A stretch of DNA of 64,000 nucleotides from DATBHM01 sp963772375 (lineage in GTDB: Bacteria; Actinomycetota; UBA4738; JACQTL01): the NCBI GenBank assembly GCA_963772375.1, contig CAVYXG010000001.1:1054001-1118000 (forward strand). Direction: 5' to 3'. Position 1 is the first letter of the stretch; each line of letters starts with the position of its first letter. The notes beneath the pieces were generated by a model, which made no database searches, was not told the origin of the DNA, and worked only from the letters and a program-made list of their open reading frames with translations. Shown piece after piece: positions 1-7,788 of this stretch. Made by a program: the position numbers and the translations under genes.

Positions 1-633
1 GTCGCGACCTCGACGGCTTTGCTCCTGAACGTGGTCAGCCTCTCGTTCGCGAGCGCGACCTATTGGCGAGCCCACCTCGTGAACCTGGCCGTCGGTGTCC
101 CGATCACCATCGGCGCCGTCGTGCTCGCGCCGCTCGGCGCACGTGCGGCTCCGCGGATCGACACGAACATCCTGCTGGGGCTGTTCGCCGGGTTCCTCGT
201 CTTCGCCGGGGCCATGATGCTGTTCTACCGGCGCGGAGCGAATCGAAAGCTCCGGAGCCGGCGAACCGAGGTGGCCGTGGGCGCCGGCGTCGGCGGCGTG
301 GCGGGATTCCTGGGCGGGATGCTCGGCGTCGGCGGAGGAAACATCATCCTCCCGGCGCTGAACGGCGCCGGCCTTGACGCCAAGGTGGCTGCGGGAACGA
401 CCGGGCTGGCGGTGGTCTTCTCGTCCCTGTCGGGGTTCCTCGGCCGCATCGCCGTGGGTCACTTGGACGGCGTCCTCCTCGCGGTGAGCGCGGTCGCGGC
501 TGCCGGTGGCTCGGTGGTCGGCTCGCGGATGATGACGACGAGGATCTCGAGCTCGCAGCTCAAACGCCTCATCGGTGTGCTCCTGTGGGTCATCGCAGCG
601 AAGATCGCGTGGGATCTGGCGAGGGCCGGCTGA
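1..633 (+). CDS. TauE/SafE-family membrane permease, 5' truncated by window edge
   Basis: The reading frame is open from base 1 to the TGA at 631-633, so the start lies outside the window. About 210 residues remain. They are strongly hydrophobic with several membrane segments and carry the glycine-rich family motif GMLGVGGGNIILPAL in the second half, typical of the TauE/SafE (DUF81) family of anion or organosulfonate permeases. The natural length is about 250 residues, so only the N-terminal segment is missing. The substrate cannot be told from sequence. It lies upstream of a fluoride-responsive region, but no riboswitch is visible for this gene itself. Confidence 0.8.
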   Translation, partial: VATSTALLLNVVSLSFASATYWRAHLVNLAVGVPITIGAVVLAPLGARAAPRIDTNILLGLFAGFLVFAGAMMLFYRRGANRKLRSRRTEVAVGAGVGGVAGFLGGMLGVGGGNIILPALNGAGLDAKVAAGTTGLAVVFSSLSGFLGRIAVGHLDGVLLAVSAVAAAGGSVVGSRMMTTRISSSQLKRLIGVLLWVIAAKIAWDLARAG

Positions 634-743
634 GCGATGCACCATGGCACTCTCATCACCCGCCGTGCAGGACCAACGGCCCGCGCCGAGATGACCCTGT
701 AGCCCTGTGCCGAATGGAGTTGCCGGCGTAGCTTGCCGGCACG

Positions 744-1046
744 ATGGCTCGATACCGAATCCAGGAAGCCGACGCTTCGATCTCGATCGAGGTCACCGAG
801 GTCGGCGGTCACGAGAACGAACTCATGCAGGCGTTCGGCGAGTGCCAGGCCGGAAGGTGCTCCTGTCCGACCGAGGAGTACGCCAAGCTCGCTTCGATGG
901 AAGTGCAGGAGCGACCGGACGGGATCAGCCTCCGGCTCGAGGCGAAAGAAGGCACCAAGCTCAACGCCTCCGAGATCGCGGCTTGCCTCGACTACACGAC
1001 GGAGCTCTTGACGGAGGAGACGCCGAGCGACCCGAGCGCCGGCTGA
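744..1046 (+). CDS. Small cysteine-containing hypothetical protein
   Basis: This encodes 100 residues starting MARYRIQEADASISIEV. A CQAGRCSCPTEEY stretch (three close cysteines) sits near residue 33 and a further cysteine follows near residue 80. The C-terminus is acidic. I do not recognise the family; the cysteines could bind metal. There is no clear Shine-Dalgarno before the ATG; a GCCGGC-(N)7-GCCGGC element lies just upstream. A competing frame on the other strand is longer but looks like a GC-rich shadow. The short, balanced composition of this frame is the best choice in the gap between the permease and the MFS gene. Confidence 0.5.
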   Translation: MARYRIQEADASISIEVTEVGGHENELMQAFGECQAGRCSCPTEEYAKLASMEVQERPDGISLRLEAKEGTKLNASEIAACLDYTTELLTEETPSDPSAG

Positions 1047-1131
1047 TCCGGCCACGCTGCTCACCTGGCATGCGCCGTTCAATCCCCCGAGCCCGAGGTG
1101 CATCCGGCGCGGCGAGTAATCTCACCCGGCC

Positions 1132-2343
1132 TTGAAGCCGCGCACCGACCGAGCATCCGAATGGCTCACCCCCGGGGTCCGGGGGATCGGACTGGCGAGC
1201 TTCCTCTCCGACCTGGGGCACGAGGTGCCGACCTCGCTCCTGCCCCGTTTCGTTACCACCACGCTCGGAGCCTCGCCCGCCGCGCTCGGCGTGATCGAGG
1301 GAGTGGCCGACGGCCTCGCCGGTGTGGCCCGGCTGGCGGGTGGCGCGCTGGCCGACGACCCCCACCGGCGCCGTGCCACCGCCGTTGGGGGCTACGCGTC
1401 GACGGCAGTGCTGAGCGGCCTGATCGGGGCGGCGACGTCGATCGCCCAGGTCGCAGTCCTTCGGGCCGGAGCCTGGACGGCCCGGGGGCTGCGGGTGCCA
1501 TCGCGCAACGCCCTCCTCGCCGATGCCGTGCCGCAGGAGGCCTACGGCCGTGCCTACGGGTTCGAACGGATGGCGGACAACGTCGGGGCGATCGGCGGGC
1601 CGCTCCTCGCCCTCGCCCTGGTGGCAGCCTTCTCGGTGAGAACGGCCATCCTGCTGTCGGTCATCCCGGGCCTGCTCGCCTCGGTAGCCATCGTGTATGC
1701 GATCTCGAAGCTCCCCAAGGTAACTCGGCGGGAACGGCAACCGATCCGGCTGCGCCTGCGGCCCGTCCTCCGGGGGCGGCTCGGGGTTCTGATGGCGGGC
1801 GCGGCGGCCTTCGAGCTCGGGAACGCCGCCGCCACCCTCATGATCCTGCGGGCGACCACGCTCCTCTCCCCGACCCGCGGCCTGGAGGGTGCCACCACCG
1901 TCTCGTTGCTGCTGTATGTCGGGTACAACGCGGCGGCATCGCTCGTGAGCGTGCCGGCCGGCCACGTCAACGACCGAATCGGCTCGGTGGTGGTGTGGTC
2001 GGTCGGAGCGTTGGGACTGCTCGGCGCCTACGTGGTCTTCGCGTTCACCGGGGCGAGCGTCCTTTGGCTGGGGGTGGCCTTCGTGCTCGCGGGTGTGGGG
2101 ATCGGGTGTGCCGAGACGGCCCAGTCCGCCGCCGTGGCATCGACCGCCGGCGAGGGCATCCGCGGCTCGGCATTCGGCATGGTGGGCGGGATCCAGGCAT
2201 TCGGCAATCTCGGGGCGAGCGCCACCGCAGGCATCATCTGGACGGCCGTCTCTCCTCGGGCCGCATTCGTGTACCTGGCGACCTGGATGCTGCTGTCGCT
2301 GGCGGTGCTTTCCCGCGTTCGCGCGGGAGGGCGCGGAGATTGA
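1132..2343 (+). CDS. MFS transporter
   Basis: This is a 403-residue polytopic protein with about twelve hydrophobic segments. It opens with WLTPGVRGIGLASFLSDLGHE and carries a cytoplasmic-loop motif of the major facilitator type (GGALADDPHRRR) after the second and third segments. The start taken is TTG at 1132; internal starts are possible. It is distantly similar in layout to the second MFS gene at 15632-16828 (both have a FLSDLGHE- or FFADFTYE-like first loop and a VxxGxGxLxxGxxRL-like pattern), so the two may be one subfamily of efflux permeases. The substrate is unknown; a role in export within the fluoride-response neighbourhood is only inferred. Confidence 0.8.
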   Translation: MKPRTDRASEWLTPGVRGIGLASFLSDLGHEVPTSLLPRFVTTTLGASPAALGVIEGVADGLAGVARLAGGALADDPHRRRATAVGGYASTAVLSGLIGAATSIAQVAVLRAGAWTARGLRVPSRNALLADAVPQEAYGRAYGFERMADNVGAIGGPLLALALVAAFSVRTAILLSVIPGLLASVAIVYAISKLPKVTRRERQPIRLRLRPVLRGRLGVLMAGAAAFELGNAAATLMILRATTLLSPTRGLEGATTVSLLLYVGYNAAASLVSVPAGHVNDRIGSVVVWSVGALGLLGAYVVFAFTGASVLWLGVAFVLAGVGIGCAETAQSAAVASTAGEGIRGSAFGMVGGIQAFGNLGASATAGIIWTAVSPRAAFVYLATWMLLSLAVLSRVRAGGRGD

Positions 2344-2382
2344 AACTGCCTCCGCAAGAGGTGGCGGCAACTCGTCGGAGTC

Positions 2383-3060
2383 TCATCGCTCGAACCGGGT
2401 ACGCGCGAATTCCGCTACGTGCTCCGGCGGCATGTCCACCGCCGCTTCCCAGTGGAGGCGCTCAAGGTATGTCACGTCCGAGCGATAGGCGGGGCTGGCG
2501 AGATTGGAGCGCACCATGAGTCGGACGACGAGCGGCGGGCCGGGCCAGGCCGGGATCGTCCCGTAGATCGCGAGGTTGAAGGCCTGGTACCCGAGTTCGC
2601 CGTACAGCCGCAGGATCCGGGCGATCCCCTGACCCAGCTCCTCGGCCACATCGTCCGGGAGATCGTCAGGTGAGCGGGATCGCCGAACCACCGCGGTGAG
2701 CTCATAGGGTCCGAGCGGCGCGAATGAAGCGACCCACTCCGCCGAACCGGTCGAACCAAACCAACGGGACCCGTCCCGCCGTTCTGCATCGAGGTACTCC
2801 GCCACCCGCGCCGGTTCGACGTCGGCGAGGAGCCGCTGCATGGTGGTGGGAATGGGGTCCGCGATGCCCTGCATGTGCGGATGGAACAGCGAGCTGCCCG
2901 ACGGGAGCATGTGGTTGGCGTTGACAGAGACGAACGCTTCCGGGCTCTGGCGGCGAACGATCCGGGCGAACTCCACCTGGACGCCGAGGTTGTCCGCAAC
3001 CAGGCGGTCGGTCATCGCCTCGAGCGGGAGGTGATGGCGCCCCGGCGAGTACACCGACAC
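2383..3060 (-). pseudogene. GalT-like (HIT superfamily) uridylyltransferase, C-terminal part only
   Basis: The 225-residue frame resembles the second half of galactose-1-phosphate uridylyltransferase-like proteins. It contains FVSVNANHMLPSGSSLFHPH, i.e. the N-x-G/S-xx-SxxHPHxQ region with the HxH nucleotidyl-transfer histidines, followed by the family's typical C-terminal strands. A complete GalT is about 330-350 residues. In this frame only about 19 codons precede the GTG before a stop, and the zinc-binding N-terminal part is not found upstream, where the riboswitch and hyfC-like gene begin on the other strand. I therefore read it as a 5'-truncated relic, although a short stand-alone protein cannot be excluded. 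Confidence 0.6.
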
Positions 3061-3118
3061 ATGCCACCGGGGTGCTTGCCGGAGGTTCCGGCCCTCTGCT
3101 ATACAGCGATGGCACTAT

Positions 3119-3193
3119 CCGGATGAGGTCCCGGCGGGTCTTGGACCCGAACCGCCTTCGTGGCTGATGGCTTCTACGGGGAACCGTGGAGGC
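3119..3193 (+). promoter_or_regulatory. Fluoride (crcB-motif) riboswitch A, upstream of hyf-like operon
   Basis: The aptamer runs 3119-3177. A CCGG-ATGAGGTC-CCGG hairpin comes first, then an extra hairpin CGGGTC-TTG-GACCCG, then P2 GCC/GGC, and the hallmark GGCTGATGGCTTCTAC. The loop GAGGTC can pair with GGCTTC to make the pseudoknot (with two G-U pairs). This matches the known fluoride aptamer layout (GGCGAUGAGGCC..., ...GGGCUGAUGGCCUCUAC). Downstream, GCTTCTACGG (3170-3179) can instead pair with CCGTGGAGGC (3184-3193) across a GGAA loop, competing with the pseudoknot and burying a GGAGG. The hyfC start follows at 3224. Confidence 0.85.
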
Positions 3194-3223
3194 TGACGTG
3201 CGCAAGGAGGTGAAGGGACCCGC

Positions 3224-4180
3224 GTGGTGTTGCCGCCCTCGGCAGTCAATGCGCTGCAGGTCGTGACGATCGCGGTCGGCGCGCCGTTGGTGAGCGGCGG
3301 GATCGCAGCGATGTCTGCTCGCATCCAAGGCCGGCGCGGCCCACGGGTCCTCCAGCCCTACTACGACCTCGGCAAGCTCTTCCGCAAGGAAACGCTCGTG
3401 CCTGAGGGGGCCACGTGGGTCTTCGTCGCGGGCCCGATCGTCGCGTTCGCCGCGTACCTCGTGGTCCCGCTCCTCATCCCCGTCCTCACGAGCTATCCGC
3501 TTCCACTGGGATACATGGGCGACATCTTGGGAGGCGGGTTCGTCCTGGCTTTGGCGGGGTTCGCCGTGGCCCTCGCGGCCGCCGAGAGCGGCGGCCCATA
3601 CGCCCAACTCGGAAGCAGCAGGGCGATGACCTTCGGGGCTCTGGTCGAGCCCTCGATCCTGTTCGTCGTCTTCACGGTCGGCCTGATCACCGCAACCGAC
3701 CTCCCTTACGCGCTCGCGGCCACGGTGAGGTCGTCGCTGGCACAGGTCGTTCGGCCGGCGCACGTGCTGGCGGCCGCGGCGTTCTTCCTCGTCGTGCTCG
3801 CCGACACCGGCCGGATCCCGGTCGAGACGCATTCCGGCACCATCGAGTTCGGCATGATCGACGAGGCGCGAGCTCTCGAGCACTCCGGCCCGCTCTTCGC
3901 CCTCCTGAAATGGGGATCGGCCATGAAACAGCTGATCCTCTACACGATCTTCGCCAACGTCTTCCTGTTCCCTTGGGGTCTGGCCGCCACCGGGAACCTT
4001 CCGAACGTGCTGCTCGCCATCCCGGTCCTGCTCGGGAAGGCACTCGTCATCGGAGGGGTGTTCGCGGTCATCGACAACTCGTTCGCGAAGCTCCGGCTCT
4101 TCAAGATCACCGGGTTCATGGCGGCGGCATTCGTCGTCGCCGTGCTGGCCGTCTTCGTCTTCTACCTGGGGGGTGGTTGA
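3224..4180 (+). CDS. HyfC/HycD/NuoH-like membrane subunit
   Basis: This 318-residue protein has about eight membrane segments and belongs to the NuoH/HyfC family, the membrane subunit that anchors the hydrophilic arm of complex I and group 4 hydrogenases. Diagnostic stretches are RRGPRVLQPYYDLGKLFRKE near residue 38 and the acidic quinone-side loop RIPVETHSGTIEFGMIDEAR near residue 200. The GTG at 3224 is preceded by AAGGAGG (3204-3210) and GAAGGG (3212-3217), and an in-frame TGA at 3194 rules out an earlier start. It is the first gene of a six-gene operon with 1-4 nt overlaps, placed directly behind fluoride riboswitch A. Confidence 0.93.
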   Translation: MVLPPSAVNALQVVTIAVGAPLVSGGIAAMSARIQGRRGPRVLQPYYDLGKLFRKETLVPEGATWVFVAGPIVAFAAYLVVPLLIPVLTSYPLPLGYMGDILGGGFVLALAGFAVALAAAESGGPYAQLGSSRAMTFGALVEPSILFVVFTVGLITATDLPYALAATVRSSLAQVVRPAHVLAAAAFFLVVLADTGRIPVETHSGTIEFGMIDEARALEHSGPLFALLKWGSAMKQLILYTIFANVFLFPWGLAATGNLPNVLLAIPVLLGKALVIGGVFAVIDNSFAKLRLFKITGFMAAAFVVAVLAVFVFYLGGG

Positions 4181-4842
4181 TGGCCACCCCTTCGACCTTC
4201 GACGGATTCGCGAACGTGATCGCGGTGGCAGTTCTGCTGGCCGAGTTCGGCATGTTCAAGGCGCAGCTCGTCGCGTCGCAGATCCGGCTCTACGTGATCC
4301 AGTCGATGCTGGTTGCGGTCCTCGCCGCCGCCGTGGCGGCAACGCGCTCGGTCCCGGAGCTCTACGTGCTGGCGGGCCTTTCGCTGGCACTGAAGTGCGT
4401 GGTTGTGCCGCGCCTGCTCTTTCGGGTGCTCCGTACCGCTGACGCCGACCTGGCCAGGATCTCCCGAACCCGGATCCCCTCGGCGGTGCTGCTCGGCATC
4501 GCCATCGCCGCAGTCGGCTTCTTCGCGATCGGGGCGCTCGGGTTCCGGAGCCAGGCGCTCCCGACTGCAGCTCTCGCCGTGTCGTTCGGCACCATGCTGG
4601 TGGCCTTCCTGCTGATCATCGTGCGCGCCGACGTGGTGTCGCAGGCCATCGGATTCTTCTCGATGGAGAACGCGGTCACGGTGGCGAGCTTCGTCATCGC
4701 CTGGGGGCTCCCGATCCTCCTCGCGGTGGCGTTGCTGTTCGACCTCTTGGTGGCGGTCGTCGTCTTCGGCGTCGTCATCCGGATGCTGCACGCCCGTACG
4801 GAGACGCTGTCGGCCGACGTGCTGGACCGCCTGCGGGGCTGA
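4180..4842 (+). CDS. HyfE-like membrane subunit (hydrogenase-4 component E)
   Basis: This encodes 220 residues with about seven hydrophobic helices, a NuoK-like small subunit fused to an extra hydrophobic half, as in HyfE. A conserved acidic/asparagine helix reads IGFFSMENAVTVASF near residue 160. The ATG overlaps the hyfC stop by one base (TGATG), indicating translational coupling. In the family this subunit forms part of the proton- or ion-translocating membrane arm next to the antiporter-like subunits HyfB and HyfF. The long overlapping frame on the same strand (from 3415) is a fusion of this gene with out-of-frame sequence and was not used. Confidence 0.9.
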   Translation: MATPSTFDGFANVIAVAVLLAEFGMFKAQLVASQIRLYVIQSMLVAVLAAAVAATRSVPELYVLAGLSLALKCVVVPRLLFRVLRTADADLARISRTRIPSAVLLGIAIAAVGFFAIGALGFRSQALPTAALAVSFGTMLVAFLLIIVRADVVSQAIGFFSMENAVTVASFVIAWGLPILLAVALLFDLLVAVVVFGVVIRMLHARTETLSADVLDRLRG

Positions 4843-4843
4843 C

Positions 4844-6307
4844 GTGGGTCGCGTTCTGATCGTCGCCATCCTCGTAGTCCCGGCGGCGGCCGCAGCCATC
4901 TGCGCGATCAGCCGCTCGGTCGCGAGGGTCGTCACCGTGGTGTCCGGGATCGCGACGTTCGGTCTCGTGGTCGCACTCGTCCCCGCGCTCGGCGCTCACC
5001 ATGCGATCGAGGCGAGCCAGTGGCTGCGGGTGGATGCGATCTCCGTCGTCTTCCTTCTGGCCACCGCGTTCGTATACGCAGCAGCAGGGATATTCGCGGT
5101 GGGGTACCTCTCCATGAGCGCGGAGGAGGGAACCATCGCGGCGCACACCAGACGGTTCCACGCGGGGCTCAATCTCTTCGCGTGGTCGATGCTCTGCGTG
5201 CCGCTCGTCAACGACCTCGCCCTGCTGTGGATCGCGATCGAGGTGACGACGGTCGTGTCGGTCCTGCTCGTGGCGGTTGCGGACACCGAGGGAGCGACGG
5301 AGGCGGCATGGAAGTACGTGGTCCTCGCATCGTTGGGTCTAGGGATCGCATTGTTCGCGACCGTCCTCATGTACTTCGCGGGTACGAAGGTCTTCGGTTC
5401 CGCCTACGAGCCGCACCTCGACCGGCTTCTGGCCAGCGCTGCGGGATTCCCCCAAGTGGTCGTGAAGCTCTCATTCGTCCTGGCCGTCCTGGGGTTCGGC
5501 ACGAAGATGGGTTTGGTGCCGGTGCACACCTGGCTCCCCGATGCCCACTCCGAGGCGCCGACGCCGGTGTCCGCGATGCTGTCGGGCTCGCTCCTCGCAA
5601 CGAGCTTCTACGCGATCCTCCGCTATTTCCAGATCACGCAGCGTGCCGTGGGCCCGACCTTCCCTCGGAACACCCTGCTCGTCTTCGGAGTGGCTTCGCT
5701 CATGCTGGCTGCCCTCTACGTCCTCGACCAGCGCAACCTGAAGCGCCTGCTCGCGTACTCGAGCGTCGAGCACATGGGGATCCTCGCCATCGGCGTCAGC
5801 TTCGGCGCACCGCTCGCTTTCGTCGGCATCTTCCTGCACGTCCTGGCGCACGCCGCCGCGAAGGGAACGGCCTTCTTCGGCGCCGGGTCGCTCCTGCGGA
5901 AGTTCCACACCCAGGACATGCGCCGGCTGAGCGGAGGCGCGGACGTGCTGCCGTGGAGCGGACCGATGTTCCTCCTCGGCGTGCTGGCGCTCTGCGGGAT
6001 GCCGCCGTTCGGCCTGTTCCGGAGCGAGTTCCAGATCGTGGCGGGCGGGATGTCCGGCGGACGCCACGTCCTCGCGGCACTCCTCGTCGGACTCGTGACG
6101 ATCGCCTTCTTCGGCTTGACGCTGTACGGAACCCGCATCGTCCTTTCGCCGGCGCCCGAGGGCGCGGTTCGAGGAGAGTCCAGCGCATGGATGGTCGCGG
6201 CGATGGTCGTCGGGCTCGTGGCCCTCGTCGTGCTCGGCATCCACCCTCCATCGCAGCTCCGGGATCTGCTCACACACGCAGCCTCCCAGCTCTCGGGAGC
6301 CCGATGA
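4844..6307 (+). CDS. HyfF-like antiporter-type subunit (NuoL/M/N family)
   Basis: The 487-residue protein has about 14 membrane helices and the proton-translocating antiporter domain of the NuoL/M/N/Mrp family. The key residues of that family are present: the glutamate in LLWIAIEVTTVVSVLL (near residue 130), the lysine plus histidine in FGTKMGLVPVHTWLPDAH (near residue 225) and the histidine/lysine helix HVLAHAAAKGTAFFGAGSLL (near residue 335). Ion pumping therefore looks intact. Its GTG start lies two bases after the hyfE stop, and its TGA overlaps the next ATG (ATGA). It acts in the membrane arm of the complex encoded by this operon. Confidence 0.93.
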   Translation: MGRVLIVAILVVPAAAAAICAISRSVARVVTVVSGIATFGLVVALVPALGAHHAIEASQWLRVDAISVVFLLATAFVYAAAGIFAVGYLSMSAEEGTIAAHTRRFHAGLNLFAWSMLCVPLVNDLALLWIAIEVTTVVSVLLVAVADTEGATEAAWKYVVLASLGLGIALFATVLMYFAGTKVFGSAYEPHLDRLLASAAGFPQVVVKLSFVLAVLGFGTKMGLVPVHTWLPDAHSEAPTPVSAMLSGSLLATSFYAILRYFQITQRAVGPTFPRNTLLVFGVASLMLAALYVLDQRNLKRLLAYSSVEHMGILAIGVSFGAPLAFVGIFLHVLAHAAAKGTAFFGAGSLLRKFHTQDMRRLSGGADVLPWSGPMFLLGVLALCGMPPFGLFRSEFQIVAGGMSGGRHVLAALLVGLVTIAFFGLTLYGTRIVLSPAPEGAVRGESSAWMVAAMVVGLVALVVLGIHPPSQLRDLLTHAASQLSGAR

Positions 6308-7788
6308 TCGAATCCGGAACGCTGGTGGTCGGCGAGACCCAGTTCCTGCCGACGTTGTTCCAGCGTGTCGGCGACGGGGAGCGGTTCGCCGGTCTGTTCG
6401 GCTCGGATCGGAACGGGCGATTGCTGTTGACGGCCGCCTTGGCCGCGCCTGGCCGCCTGGACGCGCTGGAGACAGAGCTTCCTGCCGGAACCCTGACCTT
6501 TCCACCGCTGTCAGCCGTCATCCCCTCCGCGAGTTGGTACGAACGCGAGATCGCCGATCTGTTCGGGGTCCATCCCGAAGGAGCTCCGCGGCAGCACCCG
6601 CTGGTGCTGCCGGTTGCCGAGCACACTCCTCGTCCTCGGCCGGGTACACAGGGTCACCCGCGGGCGATCCACCCGGACGACCAGGAGCTTCCCTCCCATG
6701 TCGCCGGGCACGGGCTCTTCAAGATGCCCTACGGGCCGGTGCGGTCCGGTGTGTTCGAAGCGGTCGAATACCTGATCGAGACTCCGGGAGAGGAGATCCT
6801 CCACGTCTGGGTCCGGGTGTTCTACAAGCACCGCGGGCTGGAGAAGCGGTTCGAGGGGCTCTCGGTCGACGATGGGATCCTGCTTGCCGAGCGCGTCGAG
6901 GGGATCGCGAGCGTGGCTCATGCGATCGCGTTCTCCGAGGCGGTGGAACGCATCTGCGGCCAGCCTGCGCCGGACGGCGCGCAGCTCGTTCGGGCCCTCC
7001 ACGCCGAGCTCGAGCGCATCGCGAACCACCTGGAGTCGGCCATCCGCTTGACCGAGGCCGCGGGCCTCGCGGTCGCCAACGCCAGGATGGCCCTGTACAA
7101 GGAACGCGTCCTTCGCCTGGTGGGCGACCTGTGCGGCAGCCGTTTCGGTCGTGGCGTGGTCGTCCCCGGCGGTGTCGCAAACGCCCCCCAACTCGCTGCG
7201 GACGATCTGCTCCAGCGCCTGGCGTCCCTGCAACGGGAGGTGGCCTCGGACGCGGGCGCGGTCATGGAGACGGAGGGGTTTCTCGATCGGCTCCGCGGGA
7301 CGGGCCAGCTCTCGCCCGACACGGCCCGACGCCACGGCATCCTCGGCCCCGTCGGCAGGGGGTCCGGGGCGGCGACCGACGTCCGGATCGCGCGTCCCTA
7401 CGGCGCGTATCCGACTCTCGGACCCGAGGCGGAGCGGCTGGACGAACACGGCGATACGCTCGGCCGGCTCCGGGTCCGGTGGCAGGAGATCGACGACGCC
7501 TTCCGGATGGCGCGGGGGGCCGCCGAGGCGATGCCGGCGGGTCTCGGACTCCTGAGGAGGCGTCTCGATCTTCGAGACGGTCGGGAGTTCGGGTGGGCCG
7601 AGGCGCCGCAGGGGGAACTGCTCTACCTGGTCGAGCTGCGCGATGGGCGCATCGTTCGGTGCAAGCCGAGGTCGGCATCGTTCCACAACTTGCACGCGTT
7701 CCCGTTGGTCTTCCGGGGCGACATCCTCACCGACTTCGCGTTCATCGAGGGAAGCTTCGGCCTGTCCATCGCGGGAGTGGCCGGCTGA
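6304..7788 (+). CDS. HyfG-like NuoC-NuoD fusion lacking NiFe-site cysteines
   Basis: This encodes 494 residues. Residues 1-120 resemble the 30-kDa NuoC domain (WYEREIADLFGVHPEGAPRQ); residues 130-494 resemble the NuoD/hydrogenase large subunit (YKHRGLEKRFEG). In true NiFe hydrogenases the first metal motif reads RxCGxC. Here the equivalent is R197-VEGIAS, so the two cysteines are Glu199 and Ala202. The C-terminal DPCxxC is also absent (IEGSFGLSIAG at the end). The protein thus cannot build a NiFe centre and matches the 'energy-converting hydrogenase related' (Ehr) class. ATG at 6304 overlaps the previous stop. Function is presumably coupling an unknown redox or binding event to ion transport. 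Confidence 0.9.
   Translation: MIESGTLVVGETQFLPTLFQRVGDGERFAGLFGSDRNGRLLLTAALAAPGRLDALETELPAGTLTFPPLSAVIPSASWYEREIADLFGVHPEGAPRQHPLVLPVAEHTPRPRPGTQGHPRAIHPDDQELPSHVAGHGLFKMPYGPVRSGVFEAVEYLIETPGEEILHVWVRVFYKHRGLEKRFEGLSVDDGILLAERVEGIASVAHAIAFSEAVERICGQPAPDGAQLVRALHAELERIANHLESAIRLTEAAGLAVANARMALYKERVLRLVGDLCGSRFGRGVVVPGGVANAPQLAADDLLQRLASLQREVASDAGAVMETEGFLDRLRGTGQLSPDTARRHGILGPVGRGSGAATDVRIARPYGAYPTLGPEAERLDEHGDTLGRLRVRWQEIDDAFRMARGAAEAMPAGLGLLRRRLDLRDGREFGWAEAPQGELLYLVELRDGRIVRCKPRSASFHNLHAFPLVFRGDILTDFAFIEGSFGLSIAGVAG

Noticed and set aside
961..2370. Long minus-strand frame (469 codons) opposite the first MFS gene
   Set aside because: The translation is Arg/Pro/His/Gly-rich with no domain sense; it is a GC-content shadow of the MFS gene on the plus strand.
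5020..7788. One 922-codon plus frame covering the end of hyfF and hyfG
   Set aside because: Its first 428 codons are out of frame with hyfF and shadow-like; the real hyfG starts at ATG 6304, overlapping the hyfF stop.
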